Below, piece after piece: positions 12,320 to 22,718 of a stretch of 64,000 bases of DNA. Below the pieces are notes generated by a model. It did no database searches and had not been told where the DNA came from. It saw only the letters and a list, made by a program, of their open reading frames with translations. This stretch comes from Echria macrotheca (taxonomy: Eukaryota > Ascomycota > Sordariomycetes > Sordariales > Schizotheciaceae): contig MU839832.1 in the NCBI GenBank assembly GCA_030411725.1, positions 1,736,001 to 1,800,000 of the forward strand, in the 5' to 3' direction. The translations under genes were made by a program, and so were the position numbers. Every line of letters starts with the position of its first letter. The first letter of the stretch is position 1.

Positions 12320-13564
12320 GGTTCATGACGTGCGGATGAAGATGACTGAAAAAAGCTGCGCTAGAATGAACGTCGGCGTTGCATATAGCTGCCGTGGACT
12401 CAACTAGACACCTTCGCATGCTCGACGAGAATGCGTCAACAAAAGAAGGATTCCATCGCTCGGCACTTACAGCCTAGAGATGTTAATGTTTGTCAACGTC
12501 GAATCCATAAGACGAAACCACCAGACTTCAGGTTCAGATAATAAATGAGAAGAGAATTTGAGAAAAGGTAGATACCACCGATAGATTGGCGCCCCGCATT
12601 GGCACAACAGCTTCACCGGCGCCACCAAGGCACTCCGCATTCCAGGAGGGCATCAGAGATTCAGCCTACCGCTACAACCACCGTCTTGGGTTTTCGGGGG
12701 CGGGAAGTACGGGAGGGACGGAAATCCGCATGATTGGAAACCACATGCAAGCCATCGCATGAGCGCTTGCTGACGTGGCGGGAAGCGTTTATCGGGTGAC
12801 TAATAACTGAGAGCCTTGTGGTGGGGGTTTGAGTTTAATATGTATGGCAAGCGACTTACAATTGACTACCTGACTTCAGGGGGAAAAATACCTGGGTTAA
12901 AGAGGTAAAAGTTAAGGTATAAGGAAGCATATCACAGTGCGAGGATGACATTTACAAGAGCCATTCGCCTTTCCTGCTGTCGTCCAGGTTCTTAGGTAGC
13001 GGAGTGGAGGAACCCTGAATCACAAAGAAAAGCGGTTGTATTTCGTACAACACCGATACGCCTCAGTTCAACCCACAGGGGCTTTCTACTGCATCTCCAA
13101 CTTCCTTCCATTTAGCCACTGGTTCATAGAATGACTTGCTGCTGAGACATGAATTCTGCAAGTCATTCTTGTGAGGAATGGCGGAGACAACAGTGTATCC
13201 TAACCTGATTGGGCATGTTATGCAGCATGCTGCGCCATCGTGTCCTGCATGGAGACTGGAAGCCAAGTGCTCGTCCCCAACAAGGCAGCAAGGTACCCCG
13301 CTCAAAGCCTTGCCAACGACGATACAATATAACCTCAACCTCGGAACTGTGAAACGCCTACTACGAAGTCACTGAAATTTGAGCCGACCAAGCTCGATAG
13401 CCAAAGGCCGTGGTGTTCGTCGGGAGTGCTCAACACTGGATGCAGTTGCCTCGACAATTCCCTGCCAAGATGGCCGAAACTGTCATCTCCAAGACCAGCA
13501 GATCCAAAGCAATGTTCAGTCTCTCCGATGAGCTGATGTGCCTTCGAGTTTGTAATAACGAGGT
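12320..13564. other. Intergenic, no gene supported
   Basis: This lies between the starts of two divergently oriented genes, so it should contain both promoters. No other coding frame or RNA gene was recognised. Confidence 0.45.
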
Positions 13565-15184
13565 ATGGCTTACTCGGTGAATGGCAGGAACAGACCTGAA
13601 CATGGACAGGATCCATCGAAGAATATCTGCTCCTTCGACCGTGACGTCGGGGACCTCGAAGAAACTTTATCAGTTGTGGTTAGTGCGGGAAGTATTACAA
13701 CGAGCTTATTAGACAACAGGCTGATATCATTTAGAGCGATTCAATAGGTGCGAAAGGTGTAAAAGAGTCATTAGTCGTTCTGTATGTGCCGGTTCGGCTG
13801 CTTCGCCGAGGTCTTCTGCAAGTATCTGATCTACGTCTAACTCTCTGACTCTTAGATTCTCGGTACGAAAACCACCGAGTCCGGATGACGATGGGAGGCA
13901 AAGACTCTGGCCATTCGGTGTGAGGAAGGAGACCTTTGACGCTATATCTAAGTCATTTTCGCTCTCGCGGTTCTACTCGCAGATGCACAGCGACACGACT
14001 TCCATGTTCTTCGACGAGAATGACAGCGCCGGGACAGATAGCGACGGAATACAACGTATGTCTCGTCTTTCACTTGTTAGCCCTTACGCAATATTTAGAC
14101 CTAGCATTAACCTCTCTGCAACTCGGTAGGATGCATCATGCAGATAGAATACCCGTCCACCATGCGATGGAGTCTCGCTCTCAGCTTCGACCCATCCACC
14201 TGCACCACGGGAGCCCTCGTCCACGGCCTTTTCCCGCAACAAATCGACGACCTCGTCAAGGACATCATCCCCCGCAGCGACCAGATCGGACTCCCAATGC
14301 TTCTTCCCTTCGTGGTGTTCACGTCCCGGGCCCGATCCACCAACAGCAGGGTAATCCAGTGCCACCGGGAGATGGTAGACTGGGAACGCAGAACCGGCCT
14401 GTCGCCCGAGTGGCGAGCCGACAACCCCATAGACCGAACTCGGCACGAGAAGGCCAACCTAGGCCTAGCCCTCGCCGAGCTGACCACCATCCTCTCCAAG
14501 CTCGCCTACCTCTCGTTCCTCGGAGACTTCGAGGCGCCCATGCTGGCCAAGTTCGATCGGTTCAACCAGCGCTCGGTCCAGGCCATGAAAGGGACAACGA
14601 TGAACCAAGATAGCCACCACGCGAGACTGTGTGCCATGGAAACCGAATTTCGAAAAGACAATGCATTCTGCCGCGAGACGTTCCAGGCAGCCAAGGAGCG
14701 GGCCCGTTATCTCACGGGGCGGACCAACGCGCAGGTACAGGCCATCTACAGCCTGATCGCGCAGCGGGACAGCGCCCTAGCCCTAAAAGACAACGCGGCG
14801 CTCAAGGGCATCTCGGAGGACCAGCGGACTATAGCGCTCGCGGCGACGAGGGACAGCGCGGCTATGAAGACCATCTCCATCATCACCGCCGTCTTTTTGC
14901 CGGCCACTTTTACCGCGGTGAGTACCTACTCTCAGCCGTCGACTTCCGCGCGCCTTTATCCCTCCCCCAGCCACACGGAAGCCTTTCTGACAGCGCCACA
15001 GACTTTCTTCAGCTCGGCCTTCTTCCGTTTTCCTACCGATGAAGCTGCTGATGTTGTGTCCAAGTGGATATGGGTGTATGTGGTCGTGACGACGCTGCTC
15101 TCGGTTGGGGTTTTGGGTTGGTGGTACATGAGTCGGCGGCGGAAGGAACGTGACATCGAACTTGGGCTGTTGAAGAGAGAATAG
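13565..15184 (+). CDS. CorA-like two-TM protein (Mg2+ transporter superfamily), 5' end uncertain
   Basis: The supported exons are 13735-13781 (short), 13856-14055, 14130-14917 and 15002-15184. Their introns are 13782-13855 (GTATGT, TCTAAC branch, TTAG), 14056-14129 (GTATGT...GTAG) and 14918-15001 (GTGAGT...ACAG), and all keep the frame. An upstream exon ending at a GTTAGT donor near 13680 and starting at or before 13565 is a weaker guess. The long middle part is helical. It ends in the fungal CorA-like signature TISIITAVFLPATF, followed by TFFSSAFFRF and a second membrane helix near the C-terminus (WIWVYVVVTTLLSVGVLGWW), then a basic tail. The canonical GMN motif of true CorA channels is missing. 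It is also absent, as far as I know, in most fungal proteins of this type, so Mg2+ transport should not be assumed. The location is probably the plasma membrane or an organelle membrane. Confidence 0.7.
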
Positions 15185-15329
15185 TCCCAAGTAAAAGAGG
15201 CAAAGCATTGTTGTATGGTTCTATAGGTACACTTCGTACTCAGCGACTGTATCCTGTCCATCATGCAGCCTATCCCCAACTCCAACGCTCACCGACATGT
15301 GCGCAAAGGCGCTCTTGTTGTGTCTAGAT

Positions 15330-16935
15330 CTAGATAAACATCTTGGAACCATGGTACTTGACCGTCTTCTCATACTGGCCCGATTTGGCCTCAGCGACAG
15401 CATAGCCGTCATCCGCCCGTTCAGGAAATCCCTCAAACGACCTCGCAAATGTAGCGACCGAGTGGGCGACCAACTAATCCGGTCAGTTCAGTACGGACGT
15501 CAAACCGACAAAAAATCAGAACAAAACTCACCTTTGTATTCAACTCCCAAGCCGTCAGGTTCAGGTTGTTGACGTTGTCGCACAGCTCATGGTAACACAC
15601 ATCATACGGCACGCCGTCCTCGCCACCAAACATGGCAACCTCGTCGGCCGTCTTGATGCCTTCGGCGCCGGTAGCAATACCACCACCCGGTATCCCATTG
15701 CGGATGAAACCGTCATAGTCGCTACGACCGTCGAACGGAATGAACGTGTAGTTCAAGCCGTGAGCGACATACCAGTCTACATACAGATCCCGCAGCTGCT
15801 GCGATCCGACAGGGTTGACTTCATTCCGGGCGTCATAAACCTGGTACGCAAAGTTGGGGCTGGCGAGCATGTCGTAGTCCATAAACAGCCGGATCTTCTT
15901 GTTCTCGGCTGGCGGCAGCACGTCGACGTAGTAGTCGGATCCCAGCAGACCCTCCTCTTCGCCGGCCCACCATGCGAAGCGTACGCAGTTGTTGACGCTG
16001 AAGTTGGTCAGCTGCGTGGCGATCTCGAGCAGCGCGAGGCTTCCGGATCCGTCATCGTTGATACCCGGACCTTCGGCGACCGAGTCGCTATGACCGCCGA
16101 GCATGACACAGTTGTCCGGGTCGCCCTCGGTCGTCTGGGCGATGATGTTGGTCGTCATGATGCTGTCGACTACGGCGTCGATGTAGGCCGTGGCCTCGAC
16201 CTTCTTGCTGTGCTTGAGCTTGGCGATGTAAGGGGCTGCCTCGGCGCCTGATAGACCAAAAGTGGCGACGTGGTGGGGCGAGGGCGTCCCGAGGGTGCCG
16301 GTTACCGGAGTGTCTTCGTAGTTGTAGACGATGGCAGCCACGGCGCCCGCCTTGCCGGCGAGCTCGGATTTGGTGCCGAAGGGGCAGGTGCCGCGTCGGA
16401 TGAAGGCGATGTTCCCGTCCACGGACGAGGGGTAGTCAGACTTGTGACATCCATCATTGGCGACCAGGACGAGCTGTCCATCGACGGGCTGCTTCTTGGG
16501 GGTCGGCGGGGTCAGGCTCATGGGGTACGCCGACTCGGCGAGGTCGAGATCCAGAAGGAGACGGGCTTCAAAGATATTTCCGGATACGGCGGGAAAGGGC
16601 TGCTCGGAGAGGGTGTAGTAATCGCCGAGCTGCTGCAGCGTCTTGTAGATGTACTTGAGCGTACCGAGGTGGCCTTTGCTGCCGATAACGCGTGTCGGGT
16701 GGTTGTACTCGTCTTCGCTCAGCTTGGCGATCTTGTACAGGCGCTTTGCGCGGGCCAGCAGCTTGGAGGAGCTGATGGTGTCCTGAAGGGCATCCGAGCT
16801 GACCAACGGCTTCTTGTCGCCGCTGATTGGCGCCTGACCTGTTTCCTCGGCGAAAAGTGGTTTTTGGTCGTGTTGGAGGCCCGCGACGGCCCCCAGGGTC
16901 GTCAGCCCTATAAGTGCAAGCTTTGTTAATCCCAT
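15330..16935 (-). CDS. Secreted M28 family aminopeptidase with PA domain, 515 aa
   Basis: Two exons, 16935-15532 and 15473-15330, with a 58-nt intron (GTGAGT...ATTAG). MGLTKLALIGLTTLGAVAG is a signal peptide. A propeptide-like segment is followed by a protease-associated (PA) domain at about 140-235 (GNIAFIRRGTCPFGTKSELA, AGAVAAIVYNYED). The M28 zinc-peptidase core follows. Its metal and catalytic residues are visible in order: HSDS, GINDDGSGS (bridging Asp), EEEGLLGS (catalytic and ligand Glu), FMDYDM (Asp) and CYHELCDN (His). The last exon gives the expected family end, LVAHSVATFARSFEGFPER. Length and order match fungal vacuolar/secreted leucine-type aminopeptidases, which remove N-terminal residues from peptides for nitrogen supply. 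The ATG at 16935 was chosen because the signal peptide starts there; the frame stays open further upstream. Confidence 0.9.
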
Positions 16936-17742
16936 CGTGATGTCTCTGCTTGCGGAGAATTGAAGTGAGAGAAGAGGATGAAGTCGACTTGAGGTCGCGT
17001 GAAACACTGACTCAGGTTGCCCAGTGACAGCACGCCATCCCGAAAGGGAATGGTCCAACCAGTGCCCTGTCTCACGATCGCTTAGCTTGCGATAAGCTCC
17101 GGACACGGAGCCGCGATAAGATAAGCTTGTGCGATAAGACCGGAGGCCACCAGTGGGGCGCAGACCGGCCGCAAGATTGTCCTCCTGTGTCTCCACCTTC
17201 CACCTCCGAACATCAACCCATTCTCGGGACCGGCTCAGCCTCGACACAAGTTCGCTGCATATCATGCGTATCACTGCGATTCTGCCTTTCGCGATTTCTT
17301 CGTCTCGGTGAGCAACGTAATGCTCGGAGGATCTCGCACCTCGCACTTTGGGCGGCCACCGGCCTGTTTCGCAGGCGACTGTCACGCGGTCACGCACTGA
17401 CCACACCGTCAGCATCCACCTCACGAACGAGCTGGGTGGCACAGGCAATATCGCTCTTCAGAGGAAATATGCGTTGCATAGAAAGTAATACGCTGAATAG
17501 AGACAGTACGCCGGCTTGGAATGAAAAGTAATGGACACGTTCTTCACACGCGTGACGCACAGCGCCTCGGGTTCAGAACTTGTCTTGATCGAGGAGTGAC
17601 AATGACAATGGCCTCGGATTCAAGATTGACGACTCAAGGAATCTCTTTCATCTCATCTGAAAAGCAAAAAAGATCCAAATTTTAGGGTATCAACCGGGTA
17701 TCTAATGTCCAACTCCATGAACGCCTCCCAGGTGGTCTACCG
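16936..17742. other. Intergenic
   Basis: Promoter region of the aminopeptidase gene and 3' flank of the Cys/His-repeat gene. No gene seen. Several GATAAG cores (GATAAGCTCC, GATAAGATAAGC, GATAAGACC near 17090-17140) cluster about 160-205 bases upstream of the aminopeptidase start. These are candidate sites for an AreA/NIT2-type GATA factor and fit nitrogen control of an extracellular peptidase. Confidence 0.45.
17090..17142 (-). promoter_or_regulatory. Cluster of GATAAG motifs upstream of the aminopeptidase gene
   Basis: Four GATAAG hexamers occur within about 50 bases on the plus strand as written, about 160-205 bases from the peptidase start codon. GATA-type zinc-finger activators of nitrogen catabolism in fungi (AreA/NIT2) bind this core, often as close pairs. 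Regulation by such a factor is inference from motif density only. Confidence 0.4.
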
Positions 17743-19231
17743 TCACCAGTCGCCTGTGTCTTCCGAGTCTTCCACCGTCGCCTTCCTCCACTTCCGCTTG
17801 TTCTCGGCCGACTTGTCGCCCGGCTTCTCAGCGACCAAAGCCTCGTACTTGGTCCTCCACTCGTCCCTCTCCTTGGACACTCTCCTAATCCTTTCCTCCC
17901 TATCATGCTTCAGACACTTTGTTAGATCATCATCCTCTTCGTCCGCCCCTGGGCTGAGGCTCAGTCTTGCCCTCTGACACCCATCCACCACACAAGCATG
18001 ACTCGCCTTGCAGTACCCCCTCAGCCCAGCCTCCCTCCCACACCCCTCAACACGACACCTCCCCGCCCTTGTCCCATGCGTCTCACACCTCCTGCTCTCG
18101 CCAGCGACAACCTTGCTGCACCCCTGCACCTCACAGGTATGCCGCTCACAACCCCCGCCCGGATACCGCCGACTATACAGACACCCATCGACGCGACACG
18201 CGTGCGCCCTGCAGAAGAGAGACCTCTCGTCGTCAGGCCGGGCGATGCACTCAAAGCACGCGTCAAAAGTGCACTTGTGCACATCGCACAGCGTGCCGCC
18301 GCCCGCGTGCCTCTCGCCGGCGCAGTCGGGCAGTCGACACCCGTGGTCGAGACAGTACCGCCGGTGGGCGTGGAGCTTGCGGCCGCCGCACCCGGGCCGC
18401 GCGCACTTGAGCGCGAGGTGCTCGGTGCAGAGGGACTCGATTCGGATTCGTCGTCCGTTGTCGACGACGTGGCATGGTCGCGTGCACGACGAGACCTCGC
18501 AGATGGTGTGCTCGGCGCAGCGGTTGTTGGCCACGGCCTGGAGCGAACATGTCCCGCGCGCTTGGGTGCACGTGTGCGGCTTGCAGAAGTTGCTGTTCTG
18601 GGCCCGGTCGGGCGGGGAGGTGCACTGCAGCGCGGCGCATTCTTGGTGCGTTTCGCAGCGGCGGTTGAGGAGGTCGGCGGTGCCGGAGAGGCAGTTTGGC
18701 TTGGTGCAGCGGTCTGGAAGAGGATTTGTTAGTTTTGTGTCGGTTATGGTTGTCCAAGACAAGGGGGGAAGACATACGTTGAGAGCAATACCACGGGAAT
18801 GTGCCGTCCGGGTAGAAGCCGACCTCGCGACAGTTGTCTGCGCCGCAGGTCATATCTGTGATGGGAGTTAGCGGGGGGCCGGGTTGGAATATATCGACCG
18901 AGTAAACTCACGGTTGTGGCAGTATTCATCGGCTTCCTCCTTCGGCATGGGGCAGTGGTAGCCATCCTCGACGGGCACCGTCCTGGAGCAGGTATCTACT
19001 TCGATGTCAACATTGGGGCTCACATCTAAGCTCATCAGAGTTTGGAAACTCACGATCGTAGCAGTACTTTGAATAAATCTTATCGTCGCCGAACCGAGCG
19101 TGGCACTGTTTCGCGCGGCAGCCCGATACCAGGCACTGTCTGCCGATGCTGCTCGAGACAGCCGTTGGGGCGGACGAGGTGTTGGATCGGGTCGGCTGGC
19201 GAGATAGGCGCATGTGGTTGGTGGTCGACAT
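17743..19231 (-). CDS. Cys/His-repeat protein (putative zinc-binding repeats), 436 aa
   Basis: Four exons: 19231-19054, 18995-18912, 18855-18778 and 18713-17743. All three introns are phase 1 with GTGAGT, GTGAGT and GTATGT donors. The protein is built from about eleven short repeats of the form C-x4-C ... (Y/F/L)C-x2-H-x-C, for example CLDHGCRLPDC, CRAHACRVDGC and CETHGTRAGRC. Spacing of paired Cys with Cys-x2-His suggests one zinc ion per unit. Similar C-x3-GC / C-x2-HG repeats are known from plant WRKY19-like proteins, though the relationship is only a resemblance. The C-terminal 70 residues are charged and helical (SKERDEWRTKYEALVAEK) and may form a coiled coil. There is no signal peptide or membrane segment. 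A nuclear or cytosolic binding role is possible. Exons 2 and 3 each encode about one repeat. Confidence 0.75.
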
Positions 19232-20828
19232 ATAAGTCCAACGAACAAGTGGGGCCAAGTGTTGTTAGTGTCGAGGAGAGATGTGATGGCGTGCAGGAGA
19301 CTTGTTGGTTCAACTGCAAGCTGCAAGTGATGAAAAAGTGCAGATCGGTAACCAAGCGAATCGGAGTTGTCTTGGATCTTTTCGATTCGCGGGCTCGTCA
19401 GGGGGGAAGAAGCGCAGCCTTATAAATGTGCACTTTCTCTGTCGCTGATGGCGTTTGAGAGGGTTGGCTTCTAGAAATTCGGGAGGCAGCCGTGGCTCGG
19501 TCAGTGGCCGTCGCCCCGGGTCGTGGCCTGCAAGGCTCCCTTTGGCGCTTATTGCAACGGCGCCGGGGTCGTTGGAGGGTGCCTAGCAGTTGCACTAACA
19601 TTTAAAAATGCACTGCACGACATCGCTAGACGGACCGCCCCTGGCGCGCATGACGGGCCGCCGGAGGTCAAGTCGTGGCGCAGCGCAGCATCCTCCAGCG
19701 ACACACCGAGCTTTTCGCGCCACCTCCTGCTGCATTAGTATCGCCGTTCATCATCATCAGTAAAATCCGCGTTGAACGTGTAATCCGCCGAGGGATTTTG
19801 ATCATTTAGGACTCACCAAACACGCGTGCAGGACTCATCAGCCTGTTACGTGCAACCATGTTACGTCCGACTAGTCCGTAGTTACCTAGGAGTACATACG
19901 TTGCACAGAGAAGACAAATCGCAAGGCATTCCGGACGTGTCGGACAGCCAGACACGGTGGAACGGCAAAACACAAGCAACGGCAAGAGTGCAGTGTACTG
20001 AACCTGCTAATTTTCGTGCTCGGGCACACTCGCTGTTCCGAAAGTGAGAGCTGGGAAATGAGGTTCAGCCGCAGCAGCCCACCTTTTCCGGTTCAGACTG
20101 GACGGATTGGACTGGATGAGTGCGCGTGTGGTGTACGGACCTTGTGCGCGGTCAACGAGGCTGCGGCCGTCCAAGACCAAAAAGTAAGTCCCTTCCCACC
20201 ATCTTTTTGCCGTCCAGGTCCCTTCCGTCCTCATTCAGGACGTGGTGCTGCCACGCGGTCCTGATTCTCTCGCCCCCACACCACACCACTCCCTTCAGAC
20301 TGTTGATTTCGAGCATCCCCCTTTTCGCGACCCAGCCACCGCCTCGCTCGTAAGATGCTGGGTTGATTACGACGTGATCACCCCTTTTTGCATTTTGCGA
20401 CGGATTGGGAAATCCTCAATCTGATGGATGTTCTTGTTTCGGAACGCAGGTTCCGTCTTCGTGTCGGTCAACCCGCCAAGGAGTTGTTGGGCTCTCAGGC
20501 TCGGTGTGATACCCGGGCATCCCGATGCATTGATTCTCTCGAAATCGGATACATACCGGGATAACATGTCTCTGGAACAAATGCCTTGTAGGTGATACAC
20601 TGAAGGGCCTAGGTAGGTACCTTCATCAAAACAGATCCGCCATTTCCGAGAAGGTCTAACTGGCTATGCAAGCGCTACTCCCGCTGGCCCATATAGCCAT
20701 ATAGTCTGTCTGCCGTTAGAGTCTGTTTACCAACTCCGTCATCTGAGGACTTATCACCAGGAAAGCATTGCCTAGCAAAAAGAGGAATACGTGACAGCTC
20801 GACTCGGCAAAAAGCAAGCGCTGCATGT
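19232..20828. other. Intergenic, no protein gene supported
   Basis: The first 200 bases are the promoter of the Cys/His-repeat gene, including a TATAAG-like box near 19420. The remainder has short frames only. A C/T-rich tract near 20200-20350 resembles a promoter leader, but no credible gene follows it. Confidence 0.45.
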
Positions 20829-20920
20829 TGATTCAACCCAGGATCGAACTGGGAACCTTCAGTGTGACAACTCTGTTCGGAGATGTGAGACTGACGTGAT
20901 AACCATTACACCATTGAACC
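20829..20920 (-). tRNA. tRNA-Val (anticodon CAC) with 19-nt intron
   Basis: On the minus strand the sequence folds as a tRNA. The acceptor stem GGTTCAA pairs with TTGAATC (one G-T pair), and there is a D arm with GTAATGG. The anticodon stem TCAGT/ACTGA flanks the loop CT-CAC-A, and the T arm is CCCAG-TTCGATC-CTGGG. A 19-nt insert sits directly after position 37, the usual place for a nuclear tRNA intron. The discriminator base is A. The CCA end is not encoded, as normal in eukaryotes. Internal A and B box sequences (GTGTAATGG, GTTCGATCC) should serve as the RNA polymerase III promoter. Confidence 0.9.
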
Positions 20921-21376
20921 GTGCAATTTGAAGCCGGAATAGCCTCTCTTGAACCAGACGCAGCATTGCAGTGTCGTCTGACATCTCGTTCTATCCCAGA
21001 GTGGGCACAATCTTGTTAGACCGCTACGGAAGTACCCGTAGCTCCAATTGTCAACGAAAATACCAAACAACAAACTGCAAAGCAACTCTGCTCTCGTCAG
21101 CAGTAGGCCAGCCTGCAACTCTGGTTGGGCCGCTACATATCCAGACGGTATGTAATCCAGATGACTAATGCGCCGCAAGACAAGTCCCCGAACTCCGGAT
21201 TGCGCGATGCACCCCGCCCGCCGCCCAGAGTTGATAGGAGGACCGGAACAACAACAAGAGCGCTTTGTTCTCAGATATTTAACCTACCTACCGAGATAAC
21301 ATCGCCGCCGCGCATTATCAAGATCACACCCCATTTCCAACTCACCACCCTAGATAAATCCCCCAAAAATAAAAAA

Positions 21377-22552
21377 ATGCCATCCAACAAACCAATCCTA
21401 ATCTCCGGCGCCGGCCTCGCCTCCCTCCTCCTAGCCCAATCCCTCCGCCAATCCTCCATCCCCTTCCTCCTCTTCGAGCGCGACACCTCCTTCACCTTCC
21501 GCGCACAGGGCTACCGCCTCCGCCTCTCCACCGAAGGCCTCGACGCGATCGAGTCCGTCCTCCCCCCCGACCTATGGACCCGCTTCTGGGCCGCCTGCGG
21601 CAAGACCGGCGGGGCAGGCTTCACGGCCTTCGACGCAATATCCGGCTCGACGACGGAGCACGTAGTCCCCGAGTCCCTTTCCTCGCGCGGCGGCAAGATC
21701 GTCGGCATCGCGCGCGGCGACATGCGTCGCCTCTTCGCCGACGGGCTCGAGGACGCTATCGAATGGGGCAGGCACGTCACGGGCTACGAACTGACGAGCA
21801 GCGGCGTGCGCGCCCTCTTCGCCGACGGGACCAAATCCGTCGAGGGAGCCATGCTCGTCGGCGGCGAGGGCATCTACTCCAAGGTAGCGCGGCAGGTGTC
21901 GAACGGCGCGCTGAAGGTGTACGACACGGGCGCACGGGGGATCCACGGGCAGGCGCCGAGCACGGCCTTCCGGGGTCTGGGCGAGGGCGTGTTCCGGGTG
22001 CGCGACGGCTCGCGGCCCGAGGGGTCCGTCTTCATTATTACGAATGTGAGGCCGGGCGATATGGACGACCCGGATGTCCAGTTCGGCTGGACCATGGGCG
22101 GCCAGCCGGGCGTCATCAAGGCGCCCAACGACGACTACTCCATCGTCGGGAAGAAGGCGGCCGACATCGCCAAGGCGCTGACCAAGGACTGGCATCCCCG
22201 CTTCAGGCCGCTGTTCGAGCAGATGGACGAGGCCGAGGCCGCTTTCTGGAAGATCACCTGTTCGACGCCGTCGGGTGTGCCCGAGTGGCCCAACGAGCCC
22301 AGGGTGACCGTCATTGGTGATGCCGTCCATTCCATGACGCCCGCCGGTGGTATCGGTGCCAACACGGCTGTGAGGGATTCAGCGTTACTAGGGAGACTTC
22401 TGAGAGAGGCGGGCGGATATGCACCCGGCGTGACGGCAGAGTATGAGAAACAAATGCGCGTGTACGCAAGTCAGGCGGTACACATCAGCTACACGACTGC
22501 CACTGGACAGTTCGGCGTACTGATCGACGAAAAGACTAGTCCTACCGTGTAA
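21377..22552 (+). CDS. FAD-dependent monooxygenase (salicylate hydroxylase-like), 391 aa
   Basis: Single exon starting at an ATG preceded by an A-rich leader (AAAAAAATG). An N-terminal Rossmann fold carries ILISGAGLASLLLAQSL, a variant of the GxGxxG FAD site in which Ser replaces the last Gly. RGDMRRLF near residue 115 corresponds to the conserved arginine that contacts FAD. GDAVHSMTPAGGIGANTAVRD near residue 315 is the second FAD/ribityl-binding GD motif followed by the P-rich loop. The protein is cytosolic, lacks a C-terminal membrane helix and is typical in length for group A aromatic hydroxylases. Substrate is unknown. These enzymes hydroxylate phenolics or act on secondary metabolites using NAD(P)H. 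It is transcribed toward the convergent catalase gene and shares a short 3' spacer with it. Confidence 0.85.
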   Translation: MPSNKPILISGAGLASLLLAQSLRQSSIPFLLFERDTSFTFRAQGYRLRLSTEGLDAIESVLPPDLWTRFWAACGKTGGAGFTAFDAISGSTTEHVVPESLSSRGGKIVGIARGDMRRLFADGLEDAIEWGRHVTGYELTSSGVRALFADGTKSVEGAMLVGGEGIYSKVARQVSNGALKVYDTGARGIHGQAPSTAFRGLGEGVFRVRDGSRPEGSVFIITNVRPGDMDDPDVQFGWTMGGQPGVIKAPNDDYSIVGKKAADIAKALTKDWHPRFRPLFEQMDEAEAAFWKITCSTPSGVPEWPNEPRVTVIGDAVHSMTPAGGIGANTAVRDSALLGRLLREAGGYAPGVTAEYEKQMRVYASQAVHISYTTATGQFGVLIDEKTSPTV

Positions 22553-22718
22553 TACGCTGGGCACCGAAGTCATTATGTCCAGAAGGGCTCGAGGTTAACA
22601 TGGCCAGAAGCATAGGGTAATTCGGGTAGTGTTTTATTAGAGTGTTTTTAATTCTGTTGCCATTTAGGTACACTATCATCAACTCCAAAGCCCCCCCCAA
22701 GCATAACCTTACACATCC

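Noticed and set aside
13063..13616. Minus-strand frames between the membrane protein and the CorA-like gene
   Set aside because: Short, without motifs and not joined by credible splice sites.
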